Below the pieces are notes generated by a model, which did no database searches, was not told the DNA's origin, and was given only the letters and a program-made list of their open reading frames with translations. A stretch of DNA of 64,000 nucleotides from Sabellastarte sp. h YS-2021 (Eukaryota > Annelida > Polychaeta > Sabellida > Sabellidae): assembly GCA_964017235.1 (NCBI GenBank), contig OZ024931.1, positions 21,242,189-21,306,188 of the forward strand. Reading direction: 5' to 3'. The stretch's first letter is position 1; the number at the start of each line of letters is the position of its first letter. Shown here piece by piece: positions 12,061-24,088 of this stretch. The position numbers and the translations under genes were made by a program.

Positions 12061-13785
12061 GTGTCAATATTTATTAAAGTGCATCTGTTAAATTTAAAGT
12101 TGAATTACATCTACTGGCTTGTACAAACACAGGTTGACTGAAACCAAGTGGGGTGCTCTTGAAATGGCCAACAGGTTCATTTGGCTGTATTGAAATGGCT
12201 AAACCTTACGTTTTGATACGGCCACGGCCATTTTGAAACCAGTAAGCAGTTTCAAACGACATGTAATAGTTATACCTAAGGATTTAAGGTAGAAATAAAG
12301 CCCTTCATAGAGTTATGTTATTAAAACTGCTACATTTTCTCTTTTACCTTCTGTCAATATGTTATAGATATCAAGTTACATCAACCCTTGACACTATGAG
12401 GTCATAACAAAAAAAAACATCTTTCATTGGCCACTTTCCTGTTCAACTGAAGACATTCTCAGGCTGTTTCTTTTCCATTAAACTCACAAATAACTAAATT
12501 AACTAATACTTATTATTAAGAAGACAATTGAGTTCATGGTTTCCTTTAAAATTCTTAACTTGTATATTAACTTAGTATATTTCAATATTGCTATATTCTT
12601 TACTGTTATTTTTATTGTCCATATTTATTCCTTCCTGAATATAATGTATTGATACTGACCCTTCAGCCATTTTTTACTTATAAAAACTTCCTGTAACTAG
12701 ATCCATCATTTCAGTTCGGGGAGTACATGTCCATTAGTGCAGACATATCCCATTTACCATCAGCTAAAATTGCCATTCCTATGATCGGCAACAAAATCCT
12801 TGTCAGGTGCTGGGGAAGAAATACATGTATCATCTGCACATAATTGAATTTTATTCTCGTTAGTCTTATATATTGGAACTTATTGGAAAGCAGGTTGTCC
12901 CAACGGCAACTCTGTATGATAAATATCCCAAATAAAATGAAGCTTTGGATTTGAATAAATTTTGGCAGTTTGAAGAAGATATGACAGCAATATGCAAATG
13001 ATCCAATCTCTGAGACCTCTGCCCAATATTCAGCCAATTGGCTTGAATAAAGGATTTGCTTTAGCAAAGGGACATATTTAAAATTTATAATACATCTATG
13101 CTGGGTTTATGTAGTGTTTCAAGTAGTGTGACGTAAAGATTTTCGTCTGTATCTGAAAACACAACTGTAACTGAAACACAACAATATGCTTGCGATGATA
13201 ATAGTGAGATAAACTGAGACCTTTTAACAAGGCCAGCTTTTTTACCAGGTTAGGTGACATATAATTTTAAAATACTGATCAAGTTTTGTGGGCTTGTATT
13301 TAAAACGTGGCTATCGTCACAAGGCTAGTTGGCATACGTGGCAAAGTTAGTGCTAATATACTTGGAGAAAACTGAGCCTTGTGACAAGGCTATATGTAAC
13401 TTGGGCCTTTTAAGCTAGTAGGCATACATTTAGAAAAACTTTGCTTTTGAAAAGGCATAGTTTTTTACAAGTGAATTTTTGCAGCTGTTGAATCCAACTG
13501 GTGTACCTTGGGTAGAGCCAAAAGTTTGTGTAAACAAAACATAAAGCATCTTAGTTTACTTGGTGGTGCTTTCAAGTCATAGGGTTATCTGCACCAGTTT
13601 ACGTGCGCTGTCAAAACGTCTTCTACAGTGAAATAACACTACAATAGTTATGTGACGGAGATTAAACATTTTTAAATATATCGTTCATAGTATGTATAAA
13701 GGTAGCCAGGCTGAGGCTCATCTGTACCTTTTCCACTGAGGGGAAAAATTAAAACACATTAGAGGTAACACCATCAACTCCCACT
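12060..13785. other. Non-coding stretch
   Basis: No supported gene. The segment 13,200-13,460 repeats short phrases such as TGACAAGGC and CTAGT(T/A)GGCATAC at irregular spacing. The longer minus-strand frame at 12,711-13,067 shows no domain I recognise. Confidence 0.35.
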
Positions 13786-13789
13786 TCTC

Positions 13790-13995
13790 AGGGTCTAGGT
13801 TTGAACCCCCATCCCGATCTGATGTGGGAACTTGTGATATTGTAATTTTGTGTACTTATACTCAGTGCAATATCGCCTTTACTTAATACAAGATTGAAAG
13901 AGTTATTTAATCCATGATGACTGCACAAGAACAGCCCAAGCTCTTAAGTGACTGACATTCCCCTAACCGAAAGCCACAGACTCAGGGATGACCAA
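13790..13995 (-). repeat. SINE-like family 3
   Basis: The reverse complement contains GGGGAATGTCAGT, GGGCTGT(T/A)CTTGT and ATATTGCACTGAGTATAA. The same three blocks occur in the same order at 45.9-46.05 kb on the plus strand. A tRNA-like head is less clear here than at 45.8 kb. Confidence 0.55.
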
Positions 13996-14254
13996 CGTCC
14001 CCGAGGTTTGTAAACATGGCACTGGGGTATATATAGCCTTGTCACAGGCGTTAATATATAAAGTATAGATACAACTATTTGATTACAGTAGATTTACTTT
14101 TCATTAAGTTCTCATGTATATATTTTAGTTTTAGCGGAGACTAGAGGGGTATCTAAGACCAGAATGACAAAAAGACTACATGTTTGCATGATGGTGCAAA
14201 CAGCCTGGAAGGCCAGGCTACTGGTCATAGCACTCAATTACAGAGAATCGCTAT

Positions 14255-14352
14255 ATTAAGTAGCTGAGCCAGTGTGTATCTGCCTGTCACAGGGATTGAA
14301 GCTAGGCCCTCTCTGTTCCTAGGCTCTCGTGTTACTCACTAGGCCACAATAA
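14255..14352 (-). repeat. tRNA-like SINE head
   Basis: The reverse complement reads GTGGCCTAGTGAGTAACACG (A-box-like) and AGCTTCAATCCCTGT (B-box-like) at tRNA-like spacing. No acceptor stem pairs, so this is SINE-derived rather than a functional tRNA. Confidence 0.45.
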
Positions 14353-15130
14353 CAAATATACAATACAAATGCAATGTCATGATAGTTCGAAAAACCCAAA
14401 TCTGCCAATTTATCTTTCAAAAAAGTAATCATTATAAGATTTCCTGAGAAGGCATGAAACAAAGTCAAGATGTTTAGTGTTCTTTGAAGTATTTGATTCC
14501 TGAAAGGTTTTCAACTGAATTTCAGATTGTAAAAGGGGGTTAAAGCATAACAGTTGCAATACCATATAATGACATTCAATTTGATCCAACGTTAGTAATT
14601 GTAATTGAGTTTAAACAAGGCTGAAAAGTCTTCTAGTCTACATGCGTGAGATGCACAGCCATCAGAGACACGAGTGGTGCACTAGAATTTCTGAAAGTCT
14701 GGTGACACAGAGAAATTCCACTCAGACTGGTCTAGAACTCAGACGGTCACCCATCCCAGTGCTAACATAGCCCATTGCCGAATAACTTCAGCAAAGAGAC
14801 AGATACTCATCACACGATGCCACAATTCATGAAAGTCCAGACACAAAAAGGAGATCCCTAGAAGTGTGAGCCTCGCTAGAGTTTGCACTTTAAAAAAATG
14901 AATTCTCAACATATGCAAGTTGAAGCTCATCTTTCTACAGCCTCAACCACAGACACCCAGTTTCTTGTGACATACATTGATGTTATCCTGTTCACTTATT
15001 TTATGTGAAGTCTTTCCTTACATATGAGCCAAAGTGGTATTGGCAGAGTATCCTTTTTTGTAACAGCAAGGCATGGTTCATTCATCTGAGGAACCTTATA
15101 CAGGTTAGATAATACCTCTCTCAGGAAACT
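14353..15130. other. Non-coding stretch
   Basis: I see no gene or clear repeat. Confidence 0.35.
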
Positions 15131-15136
15131 GCCATC

Positions 15137-15340
15137 ATGGCAGCAAATGCTTTGGTTACTAGCTGTCTTGACTATTGCAATACTCTCTTTCAAAGTCGTT
15201 CACGATCACACCTCCAGAAATTGTGCATCCAGAATAATCTTGCCAGGTTCATTACCAACAGTAGAAAGTTTGTGCATGTGACACCTATCCTTAGAAGTCC
15301 ATATGAGCTCCCTGTTGAAAATTGCTTGATTGGTGCGTAA
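15137..15340 (+). pseudogene. LINE ORF2 fragment
   Basis: An open 67-codon frame gives VTSCLDYCNTLF, LQKLCIQNNLARFITNS and THE-like VHVTPILRS. This is the segment just after the reverse transcriptase fingers/palm in CR1/L2-like ORF2 proteins. It precedes, in an intact protein, the type of tail seen at 1.64 kb. No flanking RT core is visible. Confidence 0.7.
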
Positions 15341-15895
15341 TACCTTCACACTGGTTGTCCTAAATATCTTAGTTCACAAGTAAATATGCATTGTATAATT
15401 GTTCTTATAATACCAGGTGAAGTAGGTTTGACAGATTGTTTTACAGGTCCCAACTTATTATCCTTCTATCCATTGATCAAACACATACTACTTCGACAAT
15501 AGTTTTGTTTAAACCCCAGTTACACATGGCCGAATATACCATCGGATCATGGCAGGTTACTAAATATGGAAAATTGTGAGTGATTTACGGATCATATTTT
15601 TCATCTGTGAACATGTCCGTACCATCCGTAATATCCTTGTGGCATCCACCATAGATGTGATGTGTCTGTGGGGACGCCACGGAAAAATCAAACTGCTTGA
15701 ATTTTCTGTAAAAGGTTTGCGGATGCCAGGTGTAATTAATATCCACAACTAATCGGTATGTAATCCATATTGTCCTTACAGCACCCGTAGATCTCCTTGT
15801 GGCATCCTGGACATCCTTGACTCATCCACACCAATAATGGCTTGGAAAATTTCTACGGATATTCTACGGAGGCTGTAAGGACACCGCCGGAAGTT

Positions 15896-16056
15896 GAAGA
15901 ATAACCACATACTATAGCCCGTAACCAATCAGATTGCAGTATTTAGTGACGTGACGCAACGGGTCACGTGACGTGGAGTGGGCGGGGTTTAGTGACCAGT
16001 TACGTCATCAGTCACGTGATCAGTCACGTGACCGATGATAGACAGGTAGTGGGCGG
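15896..16056 (+). repeat. Left terminal inverted repeat of the PolB element
   Basis: Pairs with 28,052-28,194 in inverted orientation. It contains GTCACGTGAC/GTCACGTGAT boxes (near 15,965, 16,011 and 16,023) and an ACGTCA half-site. The shared blocks ACCAATCAGATTGCAGTATT and GACAGGTAGTGGG mark its outer and inner parts. Confidence 0.8.
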
Positions 16057-16195
16057 AGCCTAGGGAGGAATCCTTGACCAGTCACATGACCAGTGACGTC
16101 ATAGGTCATGTGACAGATGATGGATAGGTAGTGGGCGGAGCCTAAGGGGAAATCCCTTGACCAGTCACATGACCAGTGACATCACAATTATTGAC
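16030..16195 (+). repeat. 82-bp tandem duplication inside the left terminus
   Basis: Two units start at GACCGATGATAGACAGG (16,030) and GACAGATGATGGATAGG (16,112). Each holds TAGTGGGCGGAGCC and TTGACCAGTCACATGACCAG. TGACGTCA-like and CATGTGAC boxes recur in each, so the duplication multiplies the same motif set as the terminal repeat. Confidence 0.8.
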
Positions 16196-16518
16196 AGGTG
16201 GTAACAATAATAATGGGGGGGTAAATATCCAGATATGGTATCCAGGAATATAATAAAAATAATGCTGAAAATAATTATTATAATGATGTCAGAAAACGAG
16301 CTCCATAAGGGTGAATTTATACTGAAAATGGTGTTTTTATGTCGAAAATTATACAATAATGGGTTAAAAATTGAGGGGTCACTTGATTCTGGGTAAGATA
16401 ATTTTGACAAAGTTCCATAAAATCCCCTATTATTGCTCACCACCATCTTATGACATCATCAAAGTATTGATTTTTTATGACATCATGAGTGATGTCACAG
16501 ACCAGGAGACTTTCAGTT

Positions 16519-16611
16519 CTTATATAAGCAGACGACCCAGCTGTCAAGTTTTATTCACGGCCCCTATTTTAAAGAGTGAAGACCTCCTACTGGACAAGAG
16601 ATCAGCTAAAG
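16519..16611 (+). promoter_or_regulatory. Promoter and 5' leader exon of the PolB gene
   Basis: TATA box CTTATATAAGC at about 16,519-16,529, preceded by TGACATCA/TGATGTCA elements (16,478-16,500). An expected start about 30 bp downstream is followed by a consensus donor CTAAAG/GTAAGAT with GT at 16,612. No ATG lies between, so this would be a non-coding leader exon. The mirror-image arrangement is at the right end of the element. Confidence 0.55.
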
Positions 16612-16968
16612 GTAAGATATTTTAAAATAACATATTTTAAAAGGAATAGTAACATTTTTAAAGCTTCAAAATCATTAAACCTGGCATTTTGTAAGATATT
16701 TTTAAGAACTTTTTTTTTCTAAAATATAAATCCACACTTCTTGTAAATTTTATGAATGAGAATTGTGTACATGATTGTAAGTAAGATATTTGTCGATTTT
16801 TTTGTGCGTGTACATATATTGATCACATGCAAAGTTTGAAAACATATTAATACTGTTATATTATGTATTTTTATAAATATATAAGGACGATAGTGTAATT
16901 GACAAGGGCGCAAAATGAAGAAAATCAATAAAATAGTTAACTGTACAAGAATAAACTCTCTTCTTTCA

Positions 16969-17040
16969 ACCAGTTGGTGTAGTGTAGTGGTTAGAGTGTT
17001 TGTCTTGCATGCAGGTTGTGGGTTCAAATCCTAGTTAGGG
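16969..17040 (+). repeat. tRNA-Ala-like sequence (anticodon UGC position), probably SINE-derived
   Basis: GTGTAGTGTAGTGGTTAGAG matches an A box and GGGTTCAAATCC a B box. The anticodon loop would be CTTGCAT. The acceptor stem does not pair and T-rich DNA follows, a pol III terminator. This is more likely a tRNA-derived sequence than a working tRNA. Two more isolated T-arm-like boxes follow at 17,155-17,182 and 17,318-17,357. Confidence 0.5.
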
Positions 17041-17154
17041 TTTTTTTTTGTTTTTTGTATGCATTTTTTAAATCATAGATATATTTTAAAATAATAATAA
17101 TATGACTTGTAAAAAATATTACCAAAAAAATAATTATTATACTTATTATCTAAA

Positions 17155-17357
17155 GGTCCCAGGTTCGAATCCAGCCAAAACCAACTTTTTAAAAAGTTTT
17201 TTCTTTGCTTTTTTTTCTTTTTTTATATATTGATGTGTTCAATATTATCACTTCCATATTTAAAACAAAATAGAAAAGAGAACCAAAAAGAACAAAAAAT
17301 TCACACAGCAGATCTCATCTGAAGGTTCTGGGTTCGAATCCAACCAAAACCATTTTT
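17155..17357 (+). repeat. Two T-arm/B-box modules
   Basis: GGTTCGAATCCAGCCAAAACC (17,162) and GGTTCGAATCCAACCAAAACC (17,331) are each preceded by ATCT(A/G)AAGGT(C/T)C and followed by an A/T-rich tract. They are 3'-tRNA-like halves without A boxes. Their near-identical wording suggests duplication of one unit of about 170 bp. Confidence 0.6.
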
Positions 17358-17888
17358 AAAAAATGTGTTGTTCTTGTTTTTTTTACACAACATCATGAAC
17401 AGTTCCAGTGATGACAGCGTTGTTCTGATCTATGATGACTGGGTGAAGCAACAAAATCGGATAGCCCGAGAAGACCTTCGGGCTATGTTCAGTGACAATA
17501 GTATCAGTCTGTAAGTATTTTAATCTCCTTGTCATTAATTATAATGACCAATTTGTAATATTCTTCACACAGAGGAGGGGCAGTGTTTCATCTATTTACT
17601 TATTTGTATTTTCTAACTTCAGCAATGGGGGAGGAAAGTTTACAGATGGCCCAAGACCTCAGCAGTGACCTCAATGCATCATCTCCAACAGTGCTACAGT
17701 TTAGCCCACTGAGAGAGTCAACACTATGAGTAGTACCAATAATAATAATAGAAAATAGTAGATTTGTGATTATTGTTATTGTAGTTATGCACTAATTAGA
17801 CTTTTCTGTGTGAGTTGATACAAGGAAGTATTGACCTGATCAAAGATTTTATTGACCATGATTTTTTTTTTAATTTTTCTTTCTTTAG

Positions 17889-18080
17889 AACATCATTACA
17901 TTCTGGTGTTGACAAGGATGATGATGATGATGATGAAGAAGATGATGATTCCAGTAACTCATCACTTTGGCCTCCACTTTATCCAGGGCTTCCTTTATAT
18001 GTACACCAACACTCTGGCTTATCTACAGATGACTATGTACCAAGTACACCTCTTCCAAATGGACATGGAAATATGGTTGG
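17889..18080 (+). other. Candidate internal exon of the PolB gene
   Basis: Open across its length. The acceptor is TTCTTTAG before AACATC and the donor is GTTGG/GTATGA. It encodes an Asp/Glu tract (DKDDDDDDEEDDD) followed by a Pro/Tyr/Ser-rich segment. Its start phase matches the donor at 17,511 and its end phase matches the acceptor at 19,434. A possible alternative exon, ATGGGGGAGGAAAGTTTAC at 17,625-17,729, does not fit the frame. Confidence 0.45.
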
Positions 18081-18104
18081 GTATGATATTTCATTATGAT
18101 TTTC

Positions 18105-19065
18105 TCTTTTATCTCCAGCCTGTGGCCAAAGGCCATGATTGAGAGATTATAAAACTCCTTCTGTACATGCTTGCATGCATAGGGCCATCAGTCTCAAGTT
18201 TTTACATAAATCTTAATATCTTCGTCATTTATGAAGACATCATCACCAAAATTGCAGGGAATACATTTTTTCTATAAAACCATGTACCCCCCATAGCCAA
18301 AAGTTTGAAAACCATTAACTTGTTCTGAAAGTTTAAATATGAAAGGTAGTTTCATCAAAGTTGCACAAAACGTTAAAGGCTAGGAAAGCTTGCCTAAGAT
18401 TAATAATGACCTAATTTTGAAAAATAAAATGGTTGCCATATCACATGTTTAAGGTCAAATGGGGTCAGAATATTTAAAAGGCCTTATATGTTCCTTATTA
18501 TTGGTTCTAGACCTTCAATATCTAACACAACTTTTGGGAAATCAGAGCCTGTGAATCTTTTGACCTTCGACCCCTTCTTCAAGGTAAAGTGGGAGTCAAT
18601 GTACAAAAAAGGGCCTTATATTACCCTACTTATTCGTTCTGCAGCTTTGCAATGTGAAAACAACCTATAGAAAATCATGTCCTGTGAATTTTTAGCAAGT
18701 GAGTTTGACCTTGCTTCAAGGTCAAATGGGGCTATCATGCTAAAGAGGTCTTATCTTTTCCTTATTATAGCTTCTTCGACCTTCAAAATGTAAAAGCAAC
18801 ATGTGGGGAATCAAGGCCTGAGAAGTTTTTGCAAGTGTGGAGTTTGACCATTTACCCATGCTTCAAAGTCAAACGGGGTTATCATGCTAGCTAAAGATCT
18901 CTTATATCTCCCTTATTATTGGTTCCTGAAATGTAAAAAAAAACAACCCATAGGAAATCATGTCTTGCTAATCTTTTGCAAGTGTCGAATTTGATCTTTG
19001 ATCCCTGTGTCAAGGTTCAATTGGGTCATCATATTAAAAAGGCCTTTTATCTCCCTTAATATTGC
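18105..19065 (+). repeat. Interspersed repeat with internal tandem units of about 155 bp
   Basis: The head is TTTATCTCCAGCCTGTGGCC...GATTATAAAACTCCTTCTG. Several degenerate units follow, each with a TTGACC...CTTCAAGGTCAAATGGGG core and a CTTAT(A/C)T...CCTTATTATTGGTTC core. A second copy of the whole arrangement lies at 47,405-48,330. It sits in the predicted intron between the exons ending at 18,080 and beginning at 19,435. Confidence 0.75.
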
Positions 19066-19434
19066 TCCTAGGGCTATTCATGGTCAGACTACCTCCAGTT
19101 CTTCTTAATACCCACTCGGAGATAAACACCATGGTAGTGGTCTTATTATAAAATGTCATTAGCAAATTTTCCTGGTCAATGAAACTGCACTTTTTAAACA
19201 CTCTTTTAAATAGAAAGTTGTATGCACCTATCAATGACTTAACAACATGCAATTATAAGAAAAAAAATTTTACTAGTAATAATAATAATAATAGCCATAA
19301 AATGTAAATAAATGACACATTTTTCAAAGTCTTCTGAAATAACAGCAACGACCAACAAACAAACAAAAAGTTGCAAAAAAGCTATGCTTTTTTTTCTATT
19401 TTATCGAACACAGATTTTTGTTCTTTCTGGGCAG

Positions 19435-20526
19435 TGGTCTTGTCATGACAGCCAGGACCTTCAGTTCAGGTTTCCAACCTATATTCACACCAGATGACTC
19501 AACTACAAGATCAGTAACACTGAATTATTTTTCTCTATCACCTTCACTGCATGGTAGGGTCAATTGTGAAGAAGAGTCAAGTTTTTGGACATCATCTATA
19601 AATACACAATATTCCCCATTGCTTTATCCTGATGGTTTGAGTAGCCACCATGAAGACCAGATTCAGGATTTCCAAGATCAGGTGCATCAAGAGGGCTCCA
19701 CTGAGCTACCTACAACACCCTTAGTCTCAGAAAATTCATTTGACCCACTAAGTACCCCTGAACCTGTCACAGCAGGCAGACAATGGAGAAGGTTTGTAAA
19801 TGTTGGCGGTGGTGGAGGAGGTGGGGATAGCAGTGATGGGGATGATGAGGGAGATGATAGTCATGACAGTGACAGTGCTTGGAGAAGTGCAGCAAAACAG
19901 AAGAACACAGAGGACCAAGAGGATTCTGATGATGTGTGGATCAGTTGGAACCTGAGTAACAATGAACGTCTCCCTGGAAATGACAAGTGGTTCGAAGATA
20001 GCACACAACAGCTGCTAGAGAACATATCCCTTGATGAGCTAGGACCATCTGAAAATAACCATCAGTTTGGTCATGGGTTTGACCTTGAAACTTACTCAGA
20101 AAACTAAAAGCTGGACCAAGGAATTCGAACAAAGTACACAATCACAAAACTGCAGTCCAAGTATATTAAAATTTATCAGAGTGAGAGGGAAAGCTGGGAG
20201 GTCAAATTCAACCTAGATGACCAAGACCACAACAATTTGCATAGAGTATTGGTGGATATTCTTAACGACTTATTAGACAGATTAGCTGGTGATATGGATG
20301 ACAATGATAGAATCAGACTAGTTATCACTCACCCAGCTTTGGATCGTCTGATCAACTTACCCCTCATGAGGAGAGATCAACTTGATGCTGAGAGAATAAT
20401 CAGTGAGATTGAGCAAGCATTGCAGTCCAATGAGGGTTTTGTCATTGACTCTGAATTTGTCCTGGATATCATCAAGGTACACTTACCCAGAAGCCATGGA
20501 CACCTAGATCGTAACAGCCATATGTA
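19435..20526 (+). other. Large 5' coding block of PolB with one in-frame stop
   Basis: One continuous reading frame is broken only by TAA at 20,105-20,107. The first part is Ser/Asp-rich with a run of seven glycines and an acidic tract. The second part starts with KLDQGIRTKYTITKLQSKYI and includes an LVITHPALDRLINLPLM segment and the helix DAERIISEIEQALQSNEGF. It ends at TAA 20,524, from which the frame shifts. The exo and polymerase motifs come later, so this is an N-terminal extension. Extensions in this position carry terminal-protein-like or other functions in protein-primed polymerases. Confidence 0.6.
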
Positions 20527-21272
20527 AACTTTTGCACAAGAGGTCTGTGGTGACCATTAAAAACCATGATAGTATTTGTATGGCTAGGACCTTGGAGGTT
20601 GCAAGGGCCAAACTGACACAAGATCCCAACTGGAAGAATATCTCTGACAGCAGACCAAGCAGAGACTGTACAGAAAGCTATGGCTCATGAACTTTGTCAG
20701 CAGGCAGGTGTTGATCCTTCAAGACCATCAGACCTAAGTGATGCAAAGAAATTTCAAGTCAAATTGTCATTCTCTCAAAAGACTTTTTCAATGGAATCAT
20801 ATATGGAATCATATATGCAGGCCCACAACATTCAGAACAGCGTCTGTACTTGTACCACCATGACAGACACTATGATACCATAATAAGCATCACAGGATTC
20901 TTATTTGTGGCCAATTACTGCACCAGGTGTGAGAAGGGGTATCATGGTAGATTTGAGCATGCCTGCACTTATAAATGTAAAGACTGCTTTTCCACAACCT
21001 GTCAAGGATGGCAGAATCAGACCAACAGAATCCACTGCAGTGATTGCAACAGAACATTTGGAGCTCAAAGATGTTATCAGGCTCACCTGCAGAAATCTCC
21101 CAATCAAGGCAGATCCATCTGTGAGGAACTGACAGCATGTACAATATGTGGAAAAAGGGTAGCCAAGTGAATGAAGGATCCGGCAAAGCATCACCGTGGA
21201 CAGACCAAGTGCAAAACCTGTGGTGTATACTACAAAATAAAAGATAACACAGTGGAAGGAGAAGAAAATATA

Positions 21273-22151
21273 CAGTCAAACCTGTGTATAAAGACCGCCC
21301 AAGGGAAATGCTAAAAACGGTCTTTCGTAGGGGTCGGTCTTTATATGAAGGCTTTGTATAAATTCCTTAAATTTCACTCAATGCCTCCATTCATTAAGCA
21401 TTGCAATCCACATTCTATTTGACATGTTAGAGATCAGTCACAATGAAGCACATGAGAGTATAGTGTTAACACTTGCTATTTGTGGAATTCTGATAATTGG
21501 TTTAAAATTATTATTTAACAAAATGTAAAATGTGCACAAGTACATGTAACAGCAGACATTTTGGATTAAAAAATAGGCCATTACTAATTATACTTAAATT
21601 TCTCATTTGTAATACCCATTAAAAGCTGATTTGTGTTCTTATCTTGTTTTACACAGACTACATTGAAAGTACCTTTATGGTAAATAGTCCATGCAAAGTT
21701 CAACCAGTTCAGTTTTCCATTCATCCACAATGTACTGATCTACACACACCCCTTTTCCTTCCCAGTTATTCATATGTCACACTTTCTTTGAAAGGATTAT
21801 AGAAATCCCTTTTTTCATGATCAAAGAAATTAGGCAGGTATTTTATATCTGTGTTTATTATTATAGGCCTTAATTGAACACGTATGTGGAAATGGACAAT
21901 GGGAACAATTCATATATGGCCCATCCATTGATTATCAGTGCCCATGTTAGCCTTCAGTCTCCATTGTGTGGTCTCTTGTATAGAGGTTTTTGTGTGTCAT
22001 TGGGAATGATTTTAGCGGTCTCTGGTCACAACTAAGGAGTGGTCTCTATTCGGGGTATGTTTTACATCTAAATTTCCTTGGGAGGAATAAAAGCGGTCTC
22101 AACTAGCAAGTGGTCTCTTTTCGAGAGTGGTCACATGTACAGGTTTGACTG
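21273..22151. mobile_element. 879-bp MITE with perfect short inverted repeats, TA-flanked
   Basis: It starts CAGTCAAACCTGT and ends ACAGGTTTGACTG, exact inverted complements, with TA on both sides (21,271-21,272 and 22,152-22,153). Both ends have GGTCTTT/GGTCTC-type words as subterminal repeats. There is no coding frame. TA duplication and size suggest a non-autonomous Tc1/mariner-like element. It interrupts the polymerase pseudogene between the zinc region and the exonuclease region. Confidence 0.85.
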
Positions 22152-23574
22152 TATTAGGAATGGAAGAAGATTATGGTGGTGTCACAGAGAAGAAAGTTAA
22201 GAAAAGTATCTATTATTTTGATACTGAGGCTGAAAGTAGCCACAAACACAAATGCAACTGCATTTGTGTGAAGAAACAGGATGGAAGTGATGAGAGGGTG
22301 TTTATGGTAATACCACTGTAGCAGAATTTGTAGAGTGGATGCTGGAGTTAAAACATGTGATATTCATAACTCAGAACTTTTCCGGATATGATGGATATTT
22401 TATCATGAAAGGTTGATGAAGGGATTTGTCCAAGCATCATTCCAAGAGGGGGAAAAATTTTGTCATTACAAATCAAATCTAACGACTTAAAGTTTATTTA
22501 TTCACTGTTGTTTGTGCCCTTAGCTTTAAGAAAGCTGCCACAGTGCTTTGGCATAACCAACACAAAGAAAGGGGACTTCCGTCATGCGATGAACTGCAAG
22601 GAATATCAAGACTACAATGGTCCTATGCCACCAAAGGAGATGAGAAAATCCAACAGGATGTCAGATGAAGAAAGAAAACACTTTGAAGAATGGCATCAGA
22701 CAAAGGTGGAAGAACAGTACACCTTCAACTTCAAAGATGAATTAATAGAGCATTGCAAAAATGATGTAGAGGTTTTAAGACTTTGTATGAATGCATTTTA
22801 GAAAGAATTTATAACCACAGTGGTTTGGACCCTTTCATCAGATCTATCACGGTCCCAAGTGCATGCATGAGTGTTTTCAGAACTCATTTTTTGGAGGACC
22901 GCACCATCGCCATTCTTGACAACAACACCAAAATAACACCACATAGTACCAAAAGCATTTACTGGTTACTTCATAAAGAGATGACTGATGGTGTGACTAT
23001 CCAGCATGCCAGAAATGGGAAGGAAGTCAGAGTAGGGAACTTTCTGGTTGATGGCTATTGTCAGCAGAATGAGACCATATATTAATTTTATGGATGTTTT
23101 TTTCATGGAAAATCCAGAAATGGTATGGGAGAGCTTAATGACAGAACATATGACAGATTGGAAAAGTTACAGAAGTTGGGGAAAACTGTCATCCATATTT
23201 GGGAGCATGACTGGGATGAAGAAGTGGCACGAGATGAAAACATTCAAGCCTTCATCAAAGAACTTCCGATCATTGAGCCCCTTTCCCCTGGGGAGGCTTT
23301 TTATGGAGGGAGAACTGAAGCCATAAGACCCCATTTTGACGTAGAGCTGGATGATAGAAAAGCCAGGTACCTGGACTACATGTCCTTGTATCCTTCTGTA
23401 AATAAATACACATCATATCCTGTTGGATTTCCAACCATCCTAGTTGGAAGAGAAGTGCTTAGTAACCCAATGGAATCATACTTTGGTCTTATCAAGGCTA
23501 AACTTTTACCTCACAAATGGTTGTACCTTCCAGTCCTGCCGTATCGCCACAAGGGCAAGTTATACTTTCCACTA

Positions 23575-23809
23575 GGGTCCACGGTGGCACAGTGGTAACA
23601 TTCTCGCCTCCCACCTCTGAGGCCGGGGTTCGATCCCCGCACGGGCTCAAGTGGGAAAGCTGGTAGTTGCTTGCCGTTGGTCGGCAGTTTACAGTACACA
23701 ACCCTAGCAAACTCTATGTACTGGTTTCCTCTGCCCTTCCAACTACCCGTCGTGATATGACCTGTACAGTGTTGAAAGCGACGTTAAACCCCAAATAAAA
23801 AAAAATAAA
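23575..23809 (+). repeat. SINE family 1, full length, with 14-bp target duplication
   Basis: A-box GTGGCACAGTGGTAAC, B-box GGTTCGATCCCC, the body TAGTTGCTTGCCGTTGGTCG, and the tail GAAAGCGACGTTAAACCCC with an A-rich end. TATACTTTCCACTA is repeated exactly at 23,561-23,574 and 23,810-23,823. The insertion splits the polymerase frame between PolA motif and motif B. Confidence 0.92.
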
Positions 23810-24088
23810 TATACTTTCCACTATGTAAAACATGTGTACAAGAGAGTTCCTTGGAAAGCTGCACACATAGTGAAGAAGACAGGGGCCTGGGTTTGTACTG
23901 AGTTGGAGGAGGCCATCAATCAAGGTTACAAGTTCATTGAAGTATATGAAGAAAACGAGCTCAGACCTGTTCAGAAGTTATGTTGATACCGTCCTCAAAA
24001 AAGAAAATGGAGGCTTCTGGTTGGCCAGCTGGTGTTGACAGTGAAGATTCCAAAGCTGACTATGTCAACAAGATAAGAGAAACGGAAG

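Noticed and set aside
12711-13067. 118-codon minus-strand frame
   Set aside because: No domain, no neighbouring exon and no codon pattern to set it apart from chance in AT-rich DNA.
16969-17040. A functional tRNA-Ala gene
   Set aside because: A and B boxes are good and the loop could read UGC, but the acceptor stem does not pair and the anticodon stem is weak.
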